A DNA stretch of 16,115 nt from an uncultured Clostridia bacterium (GCA_937959315.1 CALGRC010000056.1:1-16115); one strand, 5' to 3'; positions 1-6,860 are shown, numbered from the stretch's first letter. A program made the numbers and translations. The notes: generated by a model not told the origin, from the letters alone.

Positions 1-53
1 CCAATCCACAGCATCTTAAACAGTATATCATAGTTCTTGGAGAGGAACTCTAA
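1..53 (+). CDS. C-terminal tail of an upstream gene (possibly a BlaI-type repressor), partial
   Basis: The frame starting at base 3 is open from the window edge to a TAA at 51-53. It encodes about 16 residues ending in YIIVLGEEL. It ends 34 nt before the M56 protease start. M56 proteases of the BlaR1/MecR1 type are usually preceded by a BlaI/MecI winged-helix repressor, and the short amphipathic tail would fit one. There is too little sequence to identify it, and frame 1 is also open up to base 33. The repressor assignment is inference from context only. Confidence 0.3.
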   Translation, partial: NPQHLKQYIIVLGEEL

Positions 54-87
54 AAACTACTACTTTATTATACGAGGAGGAAAAACC

Positions 88-1770
88 ATGACACTCCAAA
101 CGCTGTTTTCGCTTGTGCTGTCCGCCGCCCTGCAGGCAGGCGTCGTCGGGCTGGTACTCCTCTGCGTCCGGCAATTCATGCGCAGATGGCTGCCTGCAAA
201 ATGGGTCTGCCTGCTGTGGCTGGTGCTGCTGTGCAAGCTGCTCTTCCCCTTCGGGCCGGAAAGCGCCCTCAGCCTGTTTAATGCCGCACCAGAGCCGGTG
301 CGTGAGGCCATAACCACTCCGTCTGCGCCGCACCAAATGCAGGCGGGACAGCAACCGGCCGGTTCTGCCGCGTCCGCTGAAAATACCGCTGCCTGGCAGA
401 CGGCAGCGGCTTGGATTTGGCTGGCCGGCGCCGCAATATTGCTGCTGTGGCTGCTGGCTACCCGGCTGGCGCTTGCCTGCCGCCTGCGCCGCACCGGGCA
501 CAGTGCCGGTCCGCGGCTGCAGCGGCTGCTGGAGGATTGTCGTATCCGTATTGGCATCCCCCAGCCGGTGGGGCTTGTCATCCAAGAGGCAGTTGCGGCG
601 CCGTCCCTGCTGGGGCTCCGGCGTCCCAAAATCCTGCTGCCTGCCCATGTGGCCGATATGCCCGATAAAACCGTACAGTATATTTTCCTGCATGAATTGT
701 CCCACATCAAGCGGTGCGACCCCTGCCTTAATGCCCTGCTGCTGGCCCTGCGGACCGTATTTTGGTTCCAGCCGGTGCTTTGGCTGTGCTTCCGCCTGCT
801 CCGGCAGGATATGGAACTAGCCACTGATGAACGGGTGCTGCAAACCATCGGCAGTGCAGAACGCACCGCCTACGGCGAATCACTGCTGGACACCCTGCAC
901 CAGATGGCTTCCCCTCCCGCCCTGCCGCGCCTGCTGGGGATGGTAAACGGCAAGCACAGCCTGAAAGAGCGGCTCCGGCAGATTGCCAGGTTCCGCAAAT
1001 CCACCCTGGCCCGCGCCATCGCAGGCATGGCAGCAGTCATAATACTCAGCAGCGTATGCCTGACCAGCGCAAAAACCATCCTGCCAGACACGGTTGCACC
1101 ACTGCTGGAACCGCCGCTGCCGTCCCTTGCGGCGATGGTACAGCCAGAACCCATATCACCAGAGCCGCCTGCGTCCGTGCAGCCAGAACAGCAGGAACTG
1201 CCGGAACAGGCACAACAGCAAGAGCCGCCTGCACAGCCCGCCGAAACAGGTACAACGGAGCCGGAACCCAACCCGGCGGAACCGCCTGTGCCCAGCACAT
1301 CACAAGAACCCGCCGCTGCGCTGCCGGCGCAAACCCTCAAGCCAGACGCCCCATCTGCTAGGATTACTACACAGCTTTATGAGCTGCTGCCCGGTACCAG
1401 CATCCCAGTGCTGGAACAGTATATGCAGGAGGAAGGCCGCACGGCCGGCGCAGACGGCTGCAGCCTGGCAGACAGCTACTACAAAGGTACATATACGCTC
1501 AATGCACAAACCCCTGCAGTATCGGTATCGGTAACCGCCGACCAGAACGGCGCCATCACCTACCTGACCGACAACAATCTTGGCCGCAGCATCTATATAC
1601 AGGCTATCGACCCGGAAACCAACCGGCGGGTTTGCCAGTCCAGCACCAGCAGCGACCTCCGCTGGGCGGAATCGTTTGTGGGGCTTGTGCCTGGCAAAAC
1701 CTATACGTTACAGTTGGTCTGCGGCACAGACATTCCAACCGATGTCAACGGCACACTCATAGTCTATTAA
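88..1770 (+). CDS. M56 family (BlaR1/MecR1-like) membrane zinc metallopeptidase
   Basis: A 560-residue integral membrane protein. Hydrophobic segments lie near residues 5-28, 37-54, 108-127 and about 325-345, the M56 layout. The zinc-protease motif HELSH is at residues 202-206, and the second metal glutamate is probably in DMELATDE (E243). In the BlaR1 family this cytosolic-facing protease cleaves a BlaI-type repressor after an extracellular signal. Beyond the last helix, a Pro/Glu/Gln-rich linker of about 70 residues leads to a small domain of about 130 residues ending LIVY. No SxxK or other penicillin-binding sensor motif is seen, so beta-lactam sensing is not supported. The ATG at 88 is chosen because ACGAGGAGG ends 7 nt before it; the longer in-frame version lacks an RBS. 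The WG/SLH gene follows after 18 nt, so the two are probably co-transcribed. Family is secure; ligand and target are unknown. Confidence 0.9.
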   Translation: MTLQTLFSLVLSAALQAGVVGLVLLCVRQFMRRWLPAKWVCLLWLVLLCKLLFPFGPESALSLFNAAPEPVREAITTPSAPHQMQAGQQPAGSAASAENTAAWQTAAAWIWLAGAAILLLWLLATRLALACRLRRTGHSAGPRLQRLLEDCRIRIGIPQPVGLVIQEAVAAPSLLGLRRPKILLPAHVADMPDKTVQYIFLHELSHIKRCDPCLNALLLALRTVFWFQPVLWLCFRLLRQDMELATDERVLQTIGSAERTAYGESLLDTLHQMASPPALPRLLGMVNGKHSLKERLRQIARFRKSTLARAIAGMAAVIILSSVCLTSAKTILPDTVAPLLEPPLPSLAAMVQPEPISPEPPASVQPEQQELPEQAQQQEPPAQPAETGTTEPEPNPAEPPVPSTSQEPAAALPAQTLKPDAPSARITTQLYELLPGTSIPVLEQYMQEEGRTAGADGCSLADSYYKGTYTLNAQTPAVSVSVTADQNGAITYLTDNNLGRSIYIQAIDPETNRRVCQSSTSSDLRWAESFVGLVPGKTYTLQLVCGTDIPTDVNGTLIVY

Positions 1771-1788
1771 AAGGAAGGAGAAAAATGT

Positions 1789-3513
1789 ATGAAACGCACC
1801 ATCTGCCTGCTTTTGTTTTTCCTGCTGCCGCTGTCCTCCCCGGCGCTGGCCAACGGTACCATACAATGGACGCGCCCGGCGGACGGCGACATACTCTACC
1901 AGGTATTTTATCAGATAGACGGCATGGCCGGGCTCAAAGACATAAATGGCAATGTCCTGCTAGAACCCATTTACAAAAACATCGACGTCGGAACCGAGGC
2001 CATTTTGGTACAGGACCAGCAAAACCAGTACGGCTACCTAAGGCCGGACGGCAGTTGGATTGTCCAGCCCACCTATGACTATGGCGCAGACTTTGACCAG
2101 GGGGTTGCCGTGGTGGGACGGGATTTCGGCTACACACTGCTTAATTTAAACGGCGCAGAGCTGATTCCCTTGCAGCCGGTACGGCCAGAAAGCTACGAAG
2201 GACGGGACTATTATAAATGCAGCTATGACGGGCAAACCACCATATGGGATACCGACGGCCAGCAAGTAGCGCAGCTCCCCTATGAAACCACCTGGATGGC
2301 AGGCCTATCGGCCATCGGCATCATAGCGGACGGCAAACAGGGGGTCGCAGCGGCCGATGGCGCCATCCTGCTCCCGGCCGTCTATGATTTGACGGATATT
2401 GTCCGCACCGGCACTGCCCCGAGCGACGTTTATATCCTCCGTGCCGCGCAGGGGGATGACCGCTATTGGTTCCGGATGGACGGTACGCCAATTGGCGGCA
2501 GCGCCTGGTCGGAAACCGGTGCCGTCTCTGTTATCGCAGGTACCATCGCCATCAACCGCGACGGGAAGGAAGGGCTGATGGATTTGAACGGCGATGTCAT
2601 TTTGGAACCCGCCTACCAGGACGTGTATGTGGTAACCGGCCACGGATATACCGGCGCAGGGATTGTTGCCGTTAAGCAAAACGGCAAAACCGGGCTGCTC
2701 AAATGGGACGGCTCTGCTTACCAGGCGCTTATCCCACCGCGGTGGGCCAGCACAGTACAGCCCAATTATATGAGCCGCATGGGGGATGGCTCCATTGCAG
2801 TGGTGTGCGTGCAGAACTATGGCGACGGCCGGACCGAGCTGCGATACGGCCTGGTTGGGGAGGACGGCAATATTCTGCTGGAGCCGGTATATGGCTACAT
2901 CAACTGGAATGACGAAACAAGCAGCTTGATTGTCAAAGATGCCGACGGCAATGCGGTTTTAGACCCGCCGCTGGGCCAGGGATACACCGACGCCTTGCTG
3001 TGCGAAGAGCCGGTGCGGCCTGAGATTGTTTCTTTGCAGCAGGCGGGGGTTTTAAAAGGGGATACCAACGGCGATTTGCGGCTGTGGGACAATATCACCC
3101 GCGCAGAATTCCTGGCGCTGCTTGCCCGCGCAGAAGGATGGGAAATCACGTCCGGCCAACCGTCGCCATTTACTGATACTGCCGGCCACTGGGCGGAAGG
3201 CATTATAACCGCCGCTGCCCAAAAAGGGCTGGTACAGGGTGCGGACGGGCAATTCCGCCCCGACGGCCCGGTTACATACGATGAAGGCTTCCGCATTGTG
3301 CTGCGCGCCTTGGGCGTACCAGACGGGCAACTGGCCGGGCGGGTGGCACTTGATTCGGTAGCGCACGCTGCCGGCATTGACCTCTATCCAGTCTCCCATG
3401 GCTCTTCCTGGCCGCTCCCCCGTGAGCAGGCGGCAAAGCTCATATACGATTACCTGCACACTGCCGCCACACCGCAAGACGTCTACAATTATCTGTACCC
3501 AATAGTAGAATAG
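1789..3513 (+). CDS. Secreted WG-repeat protein with C-terminal S-layer homology (SLH) repeats
   Basis: 574 residues. A signal peptide covers residues 1-21 (KR, then a leucine-rich core, then SPALA). The body carries WG-like beta-hairpin repeats of the form G-x-x-G-L-x-D-x-N-G-x-x-L-x-P-x-Y. Clear copies lie near residues 45-65, 80-100, 183-202, 259-280 and 352-374, with weaker ones between. From about residue 414 there are three SLH-type repeats. The middle one (FTDTAGHWAEG to the PDGPVTYDE region) is the best, and the last is degenerate. SLH domains usually bind pyruvylated secondary cell-wall polymers, so the protein is probably anchored to the cell wall. The function of WG repeats is not established. 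The start at 1789 follows AGGAAGGAG with 8 nt spacing; an overlapping ATG at 1785 is in another frame. It shares a unit with the M56 protease, so it may be regulated by or with it (inference). Confidence 0.85.
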   Translation: MKRTICLLLFFLLPLSSPALANGTIQWTRPADGDILYQVFYQIDGMAGLKDINGNVLLEPIYKNIDVGTEAILVQDQQNQYGYLRPDGSWIVQPTYDYGADFDQGVAVVGRDFGYTLLNLNGAELIPLQPVRPESYEGRDYYKCSYDGQTTIWDTDGQQVAQLPYETTWMAGLSAIGIIADGKQGVAAADGAILLPAVYDLTDIVRTGTAPSDVYILRAAQGDDRYWFRMDGTPIGGSAWSETGAVSVIAGTIAINRDGKEGLMDLNGDVILEPAYQDVYVVTGHGYTGAGIVAVKQNGKTGLLKWDGSAYQALIPPRWASTVQPNYMSRMGDGSIAVVCVQNYGDGRTELRYGLVGEDGNILLEPVYGYINWNDETSSLIVKDADGNAVLDPPLGQGYTDALLCEEPVRPEIVSLQQAGVLKGDTNGDLRLWDNITRAEFLALLARAEGWEITSGQPSPFTDTAGHWAEGIITAAAQKGLVQGADGQFRPDGPVTYDEGFRIVLRALGVPDGQLAGRVALDSVAHAAGIDLYPVSHGSSWPLPREQAAKLIYDYLHTAATPQDVYNYLYPIVE

Positions 3514-3555
3514 CCAAACGGGCGCCCCTAAAAAAGGGGCGCCCGTTTGGTTTTC
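3514..3555 (+). terminator. Strong rho-independent terminator of the M56/WG-SLH unit
   Basis: A perfect 15-bp inverted repeat has arms at 3514-3528 and 3536-3550 and a 7-nt A-rich loop. It is followed by TTTT and begins directly after the TAG of the WG/SLH gene. The small minus-strand ORF stops at 3554, so the same hairpin could also stop transcripts from the other side, though the T-run there is weaker. Confidence 0.9.
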
Positions 3556-3724
3556 ATCCCTGTTGTTGCTGCAATGCCTGGCACAGCCCGCGGGCTGTGC
3601 GCAGCATATGGGCACAGGTCAGCGTGACGCTGGCCGCCGCAAAGCAAAGCACAGCCGCCCGCAGCGCCAGCACAGACACTGCAAACAGCTTGGTAAGCCA
3701 TAGCTGCCGTTCCGGGTTCCTCAT
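3554..3724 (-). CDS. Small single-pass membrane protein (56 residues), hypothetical
   Basis: Starting at the ATG at 3724, this encodes 56 residues beginning MRNPERQLW. One hydrophobic stretch of about 25 residues (roughly 11-36, rich in Leu, Ala and Val) suggests a membrane anchor. A short basic tail ends in QALQQQQG. The start is supported by GGAGGG five nucleotides upstream on the minus strand; the in-frame ATG further out lacks such a site. It lies between the terminator of the WG/SLH gene and the divergent abrB promoter. I do not recognise a family. The good RBS and membrane segment favour a real gene, but the short length and an internal 20-bp palindrome leave doubt. Confidence 0.5.
   Translation of the reverse strand: MRNPERQLWLTKLFAVSVLALRAAVLCFAAASVTLTCAHMLRTARGLCQALQQQQG
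3581..3600. repeat. Perfect 20-bp palindrome
   Basis: GCACAGCCCGCGGGCTGTGC reads identically on both strands with no spacer. It lies inside the C-terminal coding part of the small minus-strand ORF, just downstream of the strong terminator. It could be a protein-binding site, a second hairpin, or chance in GC-rich coding sequence. Confidence 0.6.
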
Positions 3725-3790
3725 GGTATCCCTCCTATCCTGTTTTCTAGCATTTGCAAAAACACAGAAACTATTAATAAACAAAAATAG

Positions 3791-3813
3791 AAAATTTTCT
3801 CAAAGAAAATTTT
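3791..3813. promoter_or_regulatory. AT-rich inverted repeat upstream of the abrB promoter
   Basis: Arms AAAATTTTCT (3791-3800) and AGAAAATTTT (3804-3813) are separated by 3 nt. The element sits immediately upstream of the Spo0A-box-like sites and the abrB -35. It could be an UP element or a binding site, for instance for AbrB itself, which favours AT-rich bent DNA and autoregulates in Bacillus. The assignment is inference. Confidence 0.45.
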
Positions 3814-3830
3814 GTCGAAAGATTGACGAT
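3813..3830 (+). promoter_or_regulatory. Two tandem Spo0A-box-like sites
   Basis: TGTCGAA at 3813-3819 matches the 0A-box core exactly. TGACGAT at 3824-3830 matches 6 of 7 positions of TGACGAA. The boxes start 11 bp apart on the same strand, about one helical turn, and the second covers the -35 hexamer TTGACG. A similar pair of boxes controls abrB in Bacillus subtilis, where phosphorylated Spo0A represses it. Sequence match and position are seen; the function is inferred. Confidence 0.7.
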
Positions 3831-3851
3831 TTTCAATTATTATGGTATGAT
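3823..3851 (+). promoter_or_regulatory. Sigma-A type promoter of abrB
   Basis: A -35 TTGACG (3823-3828) and a -10 TATGAT (3846-3851) are separated by 17 bp. Transcription would start near 3858, leaving a leader of about 40 nt before the abrB RBS. AT-rich sequence lies directly upstream. Confidence 0.8.
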
Positions 3852-3898
3852 AAATGAGAAATGTGTTTTCTTTAAGTTTGGAATGGAGGAATGCACGT

Positions 3899-4141
3899 AT
3901 GATGAAATCTACTGGCATTGTAAGGAAGGTTGACGAACTGGGCAGAATTGTACTTCCGATTGAGTTGCGCCGGACACTGGAAATCAATATCAAAGACGCA
4001 ATCGAAATTTATGTGGAAGGCAATACCGTCATCCTGAAAAAGTATGAGCCTGCATGTATTTTCTGCGGGAATGCTAAGAATGTAACCACTTACAAAGACA
4101 AAAACATCTGTGCCGACTGCTTGGAAGAATTGCGGAAATAA
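3899..4141 (+). CDS. abrB: AbrB-type transition-state transcriptional regulator
   Basis: 80 residues. Residues 2-48 (KSTGIVRKVDELGRIVLP, then IELRRTL and IYVEGNTVILKKY) are nearly identical to the swapped-hairpin DNA-binding domain of Bacillus AbrB. That protein binds AT-rich promoters as a dimer or tetramer and holds back post-exponential genes. The C-terminal part differs from Bacillus: it has CIFCG and CADC pairs (C53, C56, C71, C74) that look like a zinc-binding knuckle, as I recall from clostridial AbrB proteins. The ATG at 3899 has GGAGGA 8 nt upstream; an immediately following ATG at 3902 is an alternative. The gene is monocistronic, with its own promoter, Spo0A-box-like sites and terminator. 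Confidence 0.93.
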   Translation: MMKSTGIVRKVDELGRIVLPIELRRTLEINIKDAIEIYVEGNTVILKKYEPACIFCGNAKNVTTYKDKNICADCLEELRK

Positions 4142-4182
4142 AAAAGGGGCCCTGACGGAAGCAGAACCGCCAGGGCATTTTT
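4142..4182. terminator. Bidirectional terminator between convergent abrB and eno
   Basis: GCCCTG (4149-4154) pairs with CAGGGC (4171-4176). The stem continues past one mismatch with CGG/CCG, around an 8-nt loop. On the plus strand it is followed by ATTTTT (abrB); on the minus strand by CCCC and six T residues (eno, which ends at 4192). Confidence 0.85.
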
Positions 4183-4191
4183 GTATCCATT

Positions 4192-5484
4192 TTACGGCAG
4201 GTTAAAAAATGCGCTTTCCCCCCAGTACCGCCTGGCTTCGGCCAGTTCTTCCTCAATGCGCAGCAGCCGGTTGTATTTTGCCACCCGCTCGCCGCGCGAC
4301 GGCGCGCCGGTTTTTATCTGCCCCGCATTTAGGGCGACCGCCAAATCGGCAATGGTGGTATCGTCCGTTTCACCGCTGCGGTGGGAAATGACCGCGGTAT
4401 AGCCATGCCGGTTGGCCATCTGCACCGCGTCAATGGTCTCGGTCAATGTGCCAATCTGGTTGACCTTGATCAAAATAGAGTTTGCTACCTTCTTGTCAAT
4501 ACCGGCTGACAGCCGTTCAGTGTTGGTTACAAATAAATCGTCCCCCACCAGCTGGACCTTGCCGCCCAGCTCCCGGGTCAGCAGCTCCCAGCCCTGCCAG
4601 TCGTCCTCGCCCACGCCGTCCTCTATCGAAATAATGGGGTACCGCTCACACAAATCCTTCCAATAGGCCACCAGCTCTTCACGGGTCATTGCCACCCCTG
4701 CTTTGGGAAGGCGGTAACCGTCCCCTTCCGCCCATTCAGACGCCGCGGCGTCAATGGCAATGCGGAACTGGGTATGCGTGTTATAGCCCGCTTTGGCAAT
4801 GGCCTCCAGTATCAGCGACAGCGCATCCTCATCCTTGTCCAGCGACGGCGCAAAGCCGCCTTCATCCCCCACGCCGGTAGAACCGCCCATCTCTTTGATG
4901 ACCGACTTGAGCGCGTGAAACACCTCTGCGCACATTTGCAGCGCTTCAGCAAAGGTGTGCGCGCCGATGGGCATAATCATAAATTCCTGGATATCCACAT
5001 TGTTGTCTGCATGCGCGCCGCCGTTTAAAATGTTCATCATGGGCACTGGCAGCACATGCGCATTGCAGCCGCCCACATACTGGTACAGGCTCAGCCCCAG
5101 CGCGTTGGCCGCCGCCTTGGCGCAGGCCAGCGATACGCCCAAAATGGCGTTTGCACCCAGCCGCGATTTATTGCGTGTGCCGTCTAAATCGCACAAAATC
5201 CGGTCGAGCAGCCGCTGGTCCAGGACATTGCCGCCCACCAGCGCCGACGCGATTTCATGGTTAATATGCTCTACCGCCTTGGATACCCCTTTGCCGCCAT
5301 ACCTGCCGCTGTCGCCGTCCCGCAGCTCCGCCGCCTCATAAATACCGGTGGACGCCCCTGACGGCACACTGGCGCGCCCCACATAGCCGCCCTCCACAAT
5401 CACTTCCGCTTCAACGGTTGGGTTCCCGCGGGAATCGAGCACCTCCCGGCCAAATACATCTAAAATCTCAATGTACTGCTTCAA
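4192..5484 (-). CDS. eno: Enolase (phosphopyruvate hydratase)
   Basis: Converts 2-phosphoglycerate to phosphoenolpyruvate in glycolysis; a cytosolic magnesium enzyme. The 430 residues match the usual family length. Visible motifs include FGREVLDSRGNPTVEAEV at the N terminus, SVPSGASTG, GDEGGFAP, the metal-site regions AIDAAASEW, SIEDG and VGDDL, and the signature ILIKVNQIGTLTET with SHRSGETDDTTIADLAV. The start is TTG at 5484, supported by AGGGGAGGG ending 6 nt upstream. The next in-frame ATG upstream (near 5547) would add 21 residues foreign to the family. The gene stands alone, not next to gapA, pgk, tpi or gpm, and shares a terminator with convergent abrB. Confidence 0.97.
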   Translation of the reverse strand: MKQYIEILDVFGREVLDSRGNPTVEAEVIVEGGYVGRASVPSGASTGIYEAAELRDGDSGRYGGKGVSKAVEHINHEIASALVGGNVLDQRLLDRILCDLDGTRNKSRLGANAILGVSLACAKAAANALGLSLYQYVGGCNAHVLPVPMMNILNGGAHADNNVDIQEFMIMPIGAHTFAEALQMCAEVFHALKSVIKEMGGSTGVGDEGGFAPSLDKDEDALSLILEAIAKAGYNTHTQFRIAIDAAASEWAEGDGYRLPKAGVAMTREELVAYWKDLCERYPIISIEDGVGEDDWQGWELLTRELGGKVQLVGDDLFVTNTERLSAGIDKKVANSILIKVNQIGTLTETIDAVQMANRHGYTAVISHRSGETDDTTIADLAVALNAGQIKTGAPSRGERVAKYNRLLRIEEELAEARRYWGESAFFNLP

Positions 5485-5590
5485 TACAATCCCTCCCCTA
5501 AAAATATGGACAGGGATAGGGTTCCCAAGTTTTGGATTCCTATGCACCCAGCCAAAAATCCACTTTTTTCAAAAAACTTAGTACATTTCA

Positions 5591-5632
5591 CCAGGGAGTC
5601 CCCGGACCCCGCAAACGACCGCTCCGCGGGGT
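5591..5632. repeat. GC-rich palindromic block in the eno leader region
   Basis: In an otherwise AT-rich 228-nt gap between eno and the upstream secreted-protein gene, a GC-rich block carries GGGA-G-TCCC (5594-5602). It also has an inverted repeat ACCCCGC (5606-5612) / GCGGGGT (5626-5632) with a 13-nt loop. It is not followed by a T-run on either strand. It resembles a dispersed intergenic repeat unit or a leader RNA structure; a single window cannot decide. No convincing eno promoter was found in the gap. Confidence 0.4.
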
Positions 5633-5650
5633 AAGCTACACTTTGAAACA

Positions 5651-5694
5651 AAAATAAAACCCAGGCAGCCCAAAATGATTGGCTGCCTGGGTTT
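5651..5694 (-). terminator. Rho-independent terminator after the secreted-protein gene
   Basis: A 14-bp perfect stem has arms at 5657-5670 and 5681-5694 around a 10-nt loop. On the minus strand it is followed by TTTTATTTTTGTTT. It lies 19 nt after the stop of the secreted-protein gene and ends the ndoAI/ndoA transcript before eno. Confidence 0.88.
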
Positions 5695-5712
5695 CTTAAT
5701 AGCTTAAACATG

Positions 5713-6192
5713 TCACTTCAATAAATAGGAGCCGCGCAGCATGACAATACCGTCGGCTGTAAAAGCCAGCCCGCGGCCGTCGTTGACCGGCACAATCAAA
5801 TGGTGGTTGGCCGGCGCGTCCGCACCGTCCGCCAAATCGGCGCCTGCCGTCACATCGGCAATGCCGCCCTTCTGCGAAGCCAGCACCACTGCCTGGCCCT
5901 GCCGCAAAATAAGCTCCGTCCCCGCGTCGCACAGCAGGGTCTGCCCTTCTTCCACCGTTACCACTTCAAACTGCCCAAATGTCGTACTGGCCTGCGCACC
6001 GTCGGTCAACTGCCCGATTGCCGCCGCGCTCACCTTCCTGTCTATGTATTCCTGTATTTCCGGCACAACCCTATCGGTGATATACGACAGCGTCACCACC
6101 GGATCGCCCTCTGACCCCGGCGCAGCAGCCTGCACTGCATTGGCCAGCAACAAAACAAGCACACAAACAGACGCAATGATTCTGCTTTTCAT
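5713..6192 (-). CDS. Small secreted protein of unknown function
   Basis: 159 residues. A signal peptide (K-R core start, hydrophobic stretch, then NAVQA) probably ends near residue 22. The mature protein starts AAPGSEGDPVVTLSYI. Next is a short probably helical region (PEIQEYIDRK), then a beta-rich domain with FEVVTVEEGQTLL, GTELILRQGQAVV and a final DGIVMLRGSYLLK. I have a general impression of similar GS-x-DP-V-TLSY secreted proteins in gut clostridia, but I know of no assigned function. It begins 42 nt after the ndoA stop and is followed by a strong terminator, so it is likely the last gene of that transcript. The start ATG has GGATGAGG just upstream. Confidence 0.75.
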   Translation of the reverse strand: MKSRIIASVCVLVLLLANAVQAAAPGSEGDPVVTLSYITDRVVPEIQEYIDRKVSAAAIGQLTDGAQASTTFGQFEVVTVEEGQTLLCDAGTELILRQGQAVVLASQKGGIADVTAGADLADGADAPANHHLIVPVNDGRGLAFTADGIVMLRGSYLLK

Positions 6193-6234
6193 ACCGCCTC
6201 ATCCTTTGTCCCTATCCAGTGTCAAATCTGCATG

Positions 6235-6588
6235 TCAAAACGCCAGCCCTAAACTAATGCGCAGCGCTTCGTCTACCTGTTCCATCAACCCTTCATCCAA
6301 ACGCCCGATTTTTTCCTTCAGCCGCCGCTTGTCAATGGTACGCACCTGCTCCATCAGCACAACAGAATCCTTGTTAAGCCCATAGTCGTCGCCAATCACT
6401 TCAATGTGCGTCGGCAGCTTGGCCTTGTTAATCTGGCTGGTAATTGCCGCAATGATAATTGTCGGGCTGTACTTGTTGCCCACGTCGTTTTGCACGACCA
6501 GTACCGGCCGGATGCCGCCCTGCTCGCTGCCCACTACCGGGCTTAGGTCTGCATAAAAAATGTCTCCGCGTTTTACAATCACATTCAT
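6235..6588 (-). CDS. ndoA: MazF/PemK-type mRNA interferase toxin (EndoA/NdoA)
   Basis: 117 residues, closely matching Bacillus EndoA: VKRGDIFYADLSPVVGSEQ, GGIRPVLVVQND, AAITSQI, KAKLPTHIEV, then MEQVRTIDKRRL. The catalytic Arg and Thr of the family fall at R27 and T50 and are present. Family members cut RNA at short sequences (Bacillus EndoA at UACAU) and are held inactive by the cognate antitoxin. The ATG overlaps the antitoxin stop by four bases (ATGA, 6585-6588), so the two are translationally coupled; GGAG lies 5 nt upstream. Appears intact. Whether the target site matches Bacillus cannot be told from this sequence. Confidence 0.95.
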   Translation of the reverse strand: MNVIVKRGDIFYADLSPVVGSEQGGIRPVLVVQNDVGNKYSPTIIIAAITSQINKAKLPTHIEVIGDDYGLNKDSVVLMEQVRTIDKRRLKEKIGRLDEGLMEQVDEALRISLGLAF

Positions 6589-6860
6589 TCACACTCCGCT
6601 AGTTTGTCCTCGTAGCTCCGCTGCAGCTGGTCGTCTGCGCCCACACAATATTCTGCCAATTCCAAATTGATCTCCGCCATTTCCTCATAGCCCTTTTTCA
6701 TGCGGTCGGACAGCTCAATGCGCTTTTTTTCACGGATATACAGCCGCATGGCGTCCCGGATAAACTGGCTCCGGTTGACATTTTGTGAACTTGCAATGGT
6801 ATCGACTTCCTGTAACAATGCGTCAGGTACGCTGATGAGTATTTTCTTCTGCCGTGCCAA
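6585..6860 (-). CDS. ndoAI: EndoAI/MazE-like antitoxin with ribbon-helix-helix domain
   Basis: About 91 residues. The N-terminal part (KKILISVPDALLQEVD, then NRSQFIRDAMRLYI) is a ribbon-helix-helix DNA-binding fold as in CopG and Bacillus NdoAI. The C-terminal part (MKKGYEEMAEINLELAEY) resembles the NdoAI segment that blocks the toxin; the protein ends LAECE. It neutralises NdoA and probably represses its own promoter. The start is uncertain: a TTG at 6860 gives MARQKKI with a G-rich patch (GGGGG) 10 nt upstream, while a TTG at 6869 would leave only 1 nt spacing. No in-frame ATG is available. The weak start may keep expression low. Its stop overlaps the toxin start. Confidence 0.9.
   Translation of the reverse strand: MARQKKILISVPDALLQEVDTIASSQNVNRSQFIRDAMRLYIREKKRIELSDRMKKGYEEMAEINLELAEYCVGADDQLQRSYEDKLAECE

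Noticed and set aside
60..866. Long minus-strand open frames (268 and 225 codons) opposite the M56 gene
   Set aside because: Overlapping antisense frames with Ser/Arg/Gln-rich translations and no family features; the plus-strand frame carries HELSH and membrane helices.
88..1770. Beta-lactam resistance sensor (true BlaR1/MecR1)
   Set aside because: Only the M56 core matches; no penicillin-binding sensor motifs and no beta-lactamase gene are in the window.
1632..2078. A 148-codon frame with an ATG at 1785 just before the WG/SLH gene start
   Set aside because: It overlaps two real genes in another frame, and its product is His/Arg-rich without a domain. The in-frame ATG at 1789 gives a signal peptide and has better RBS spacing.
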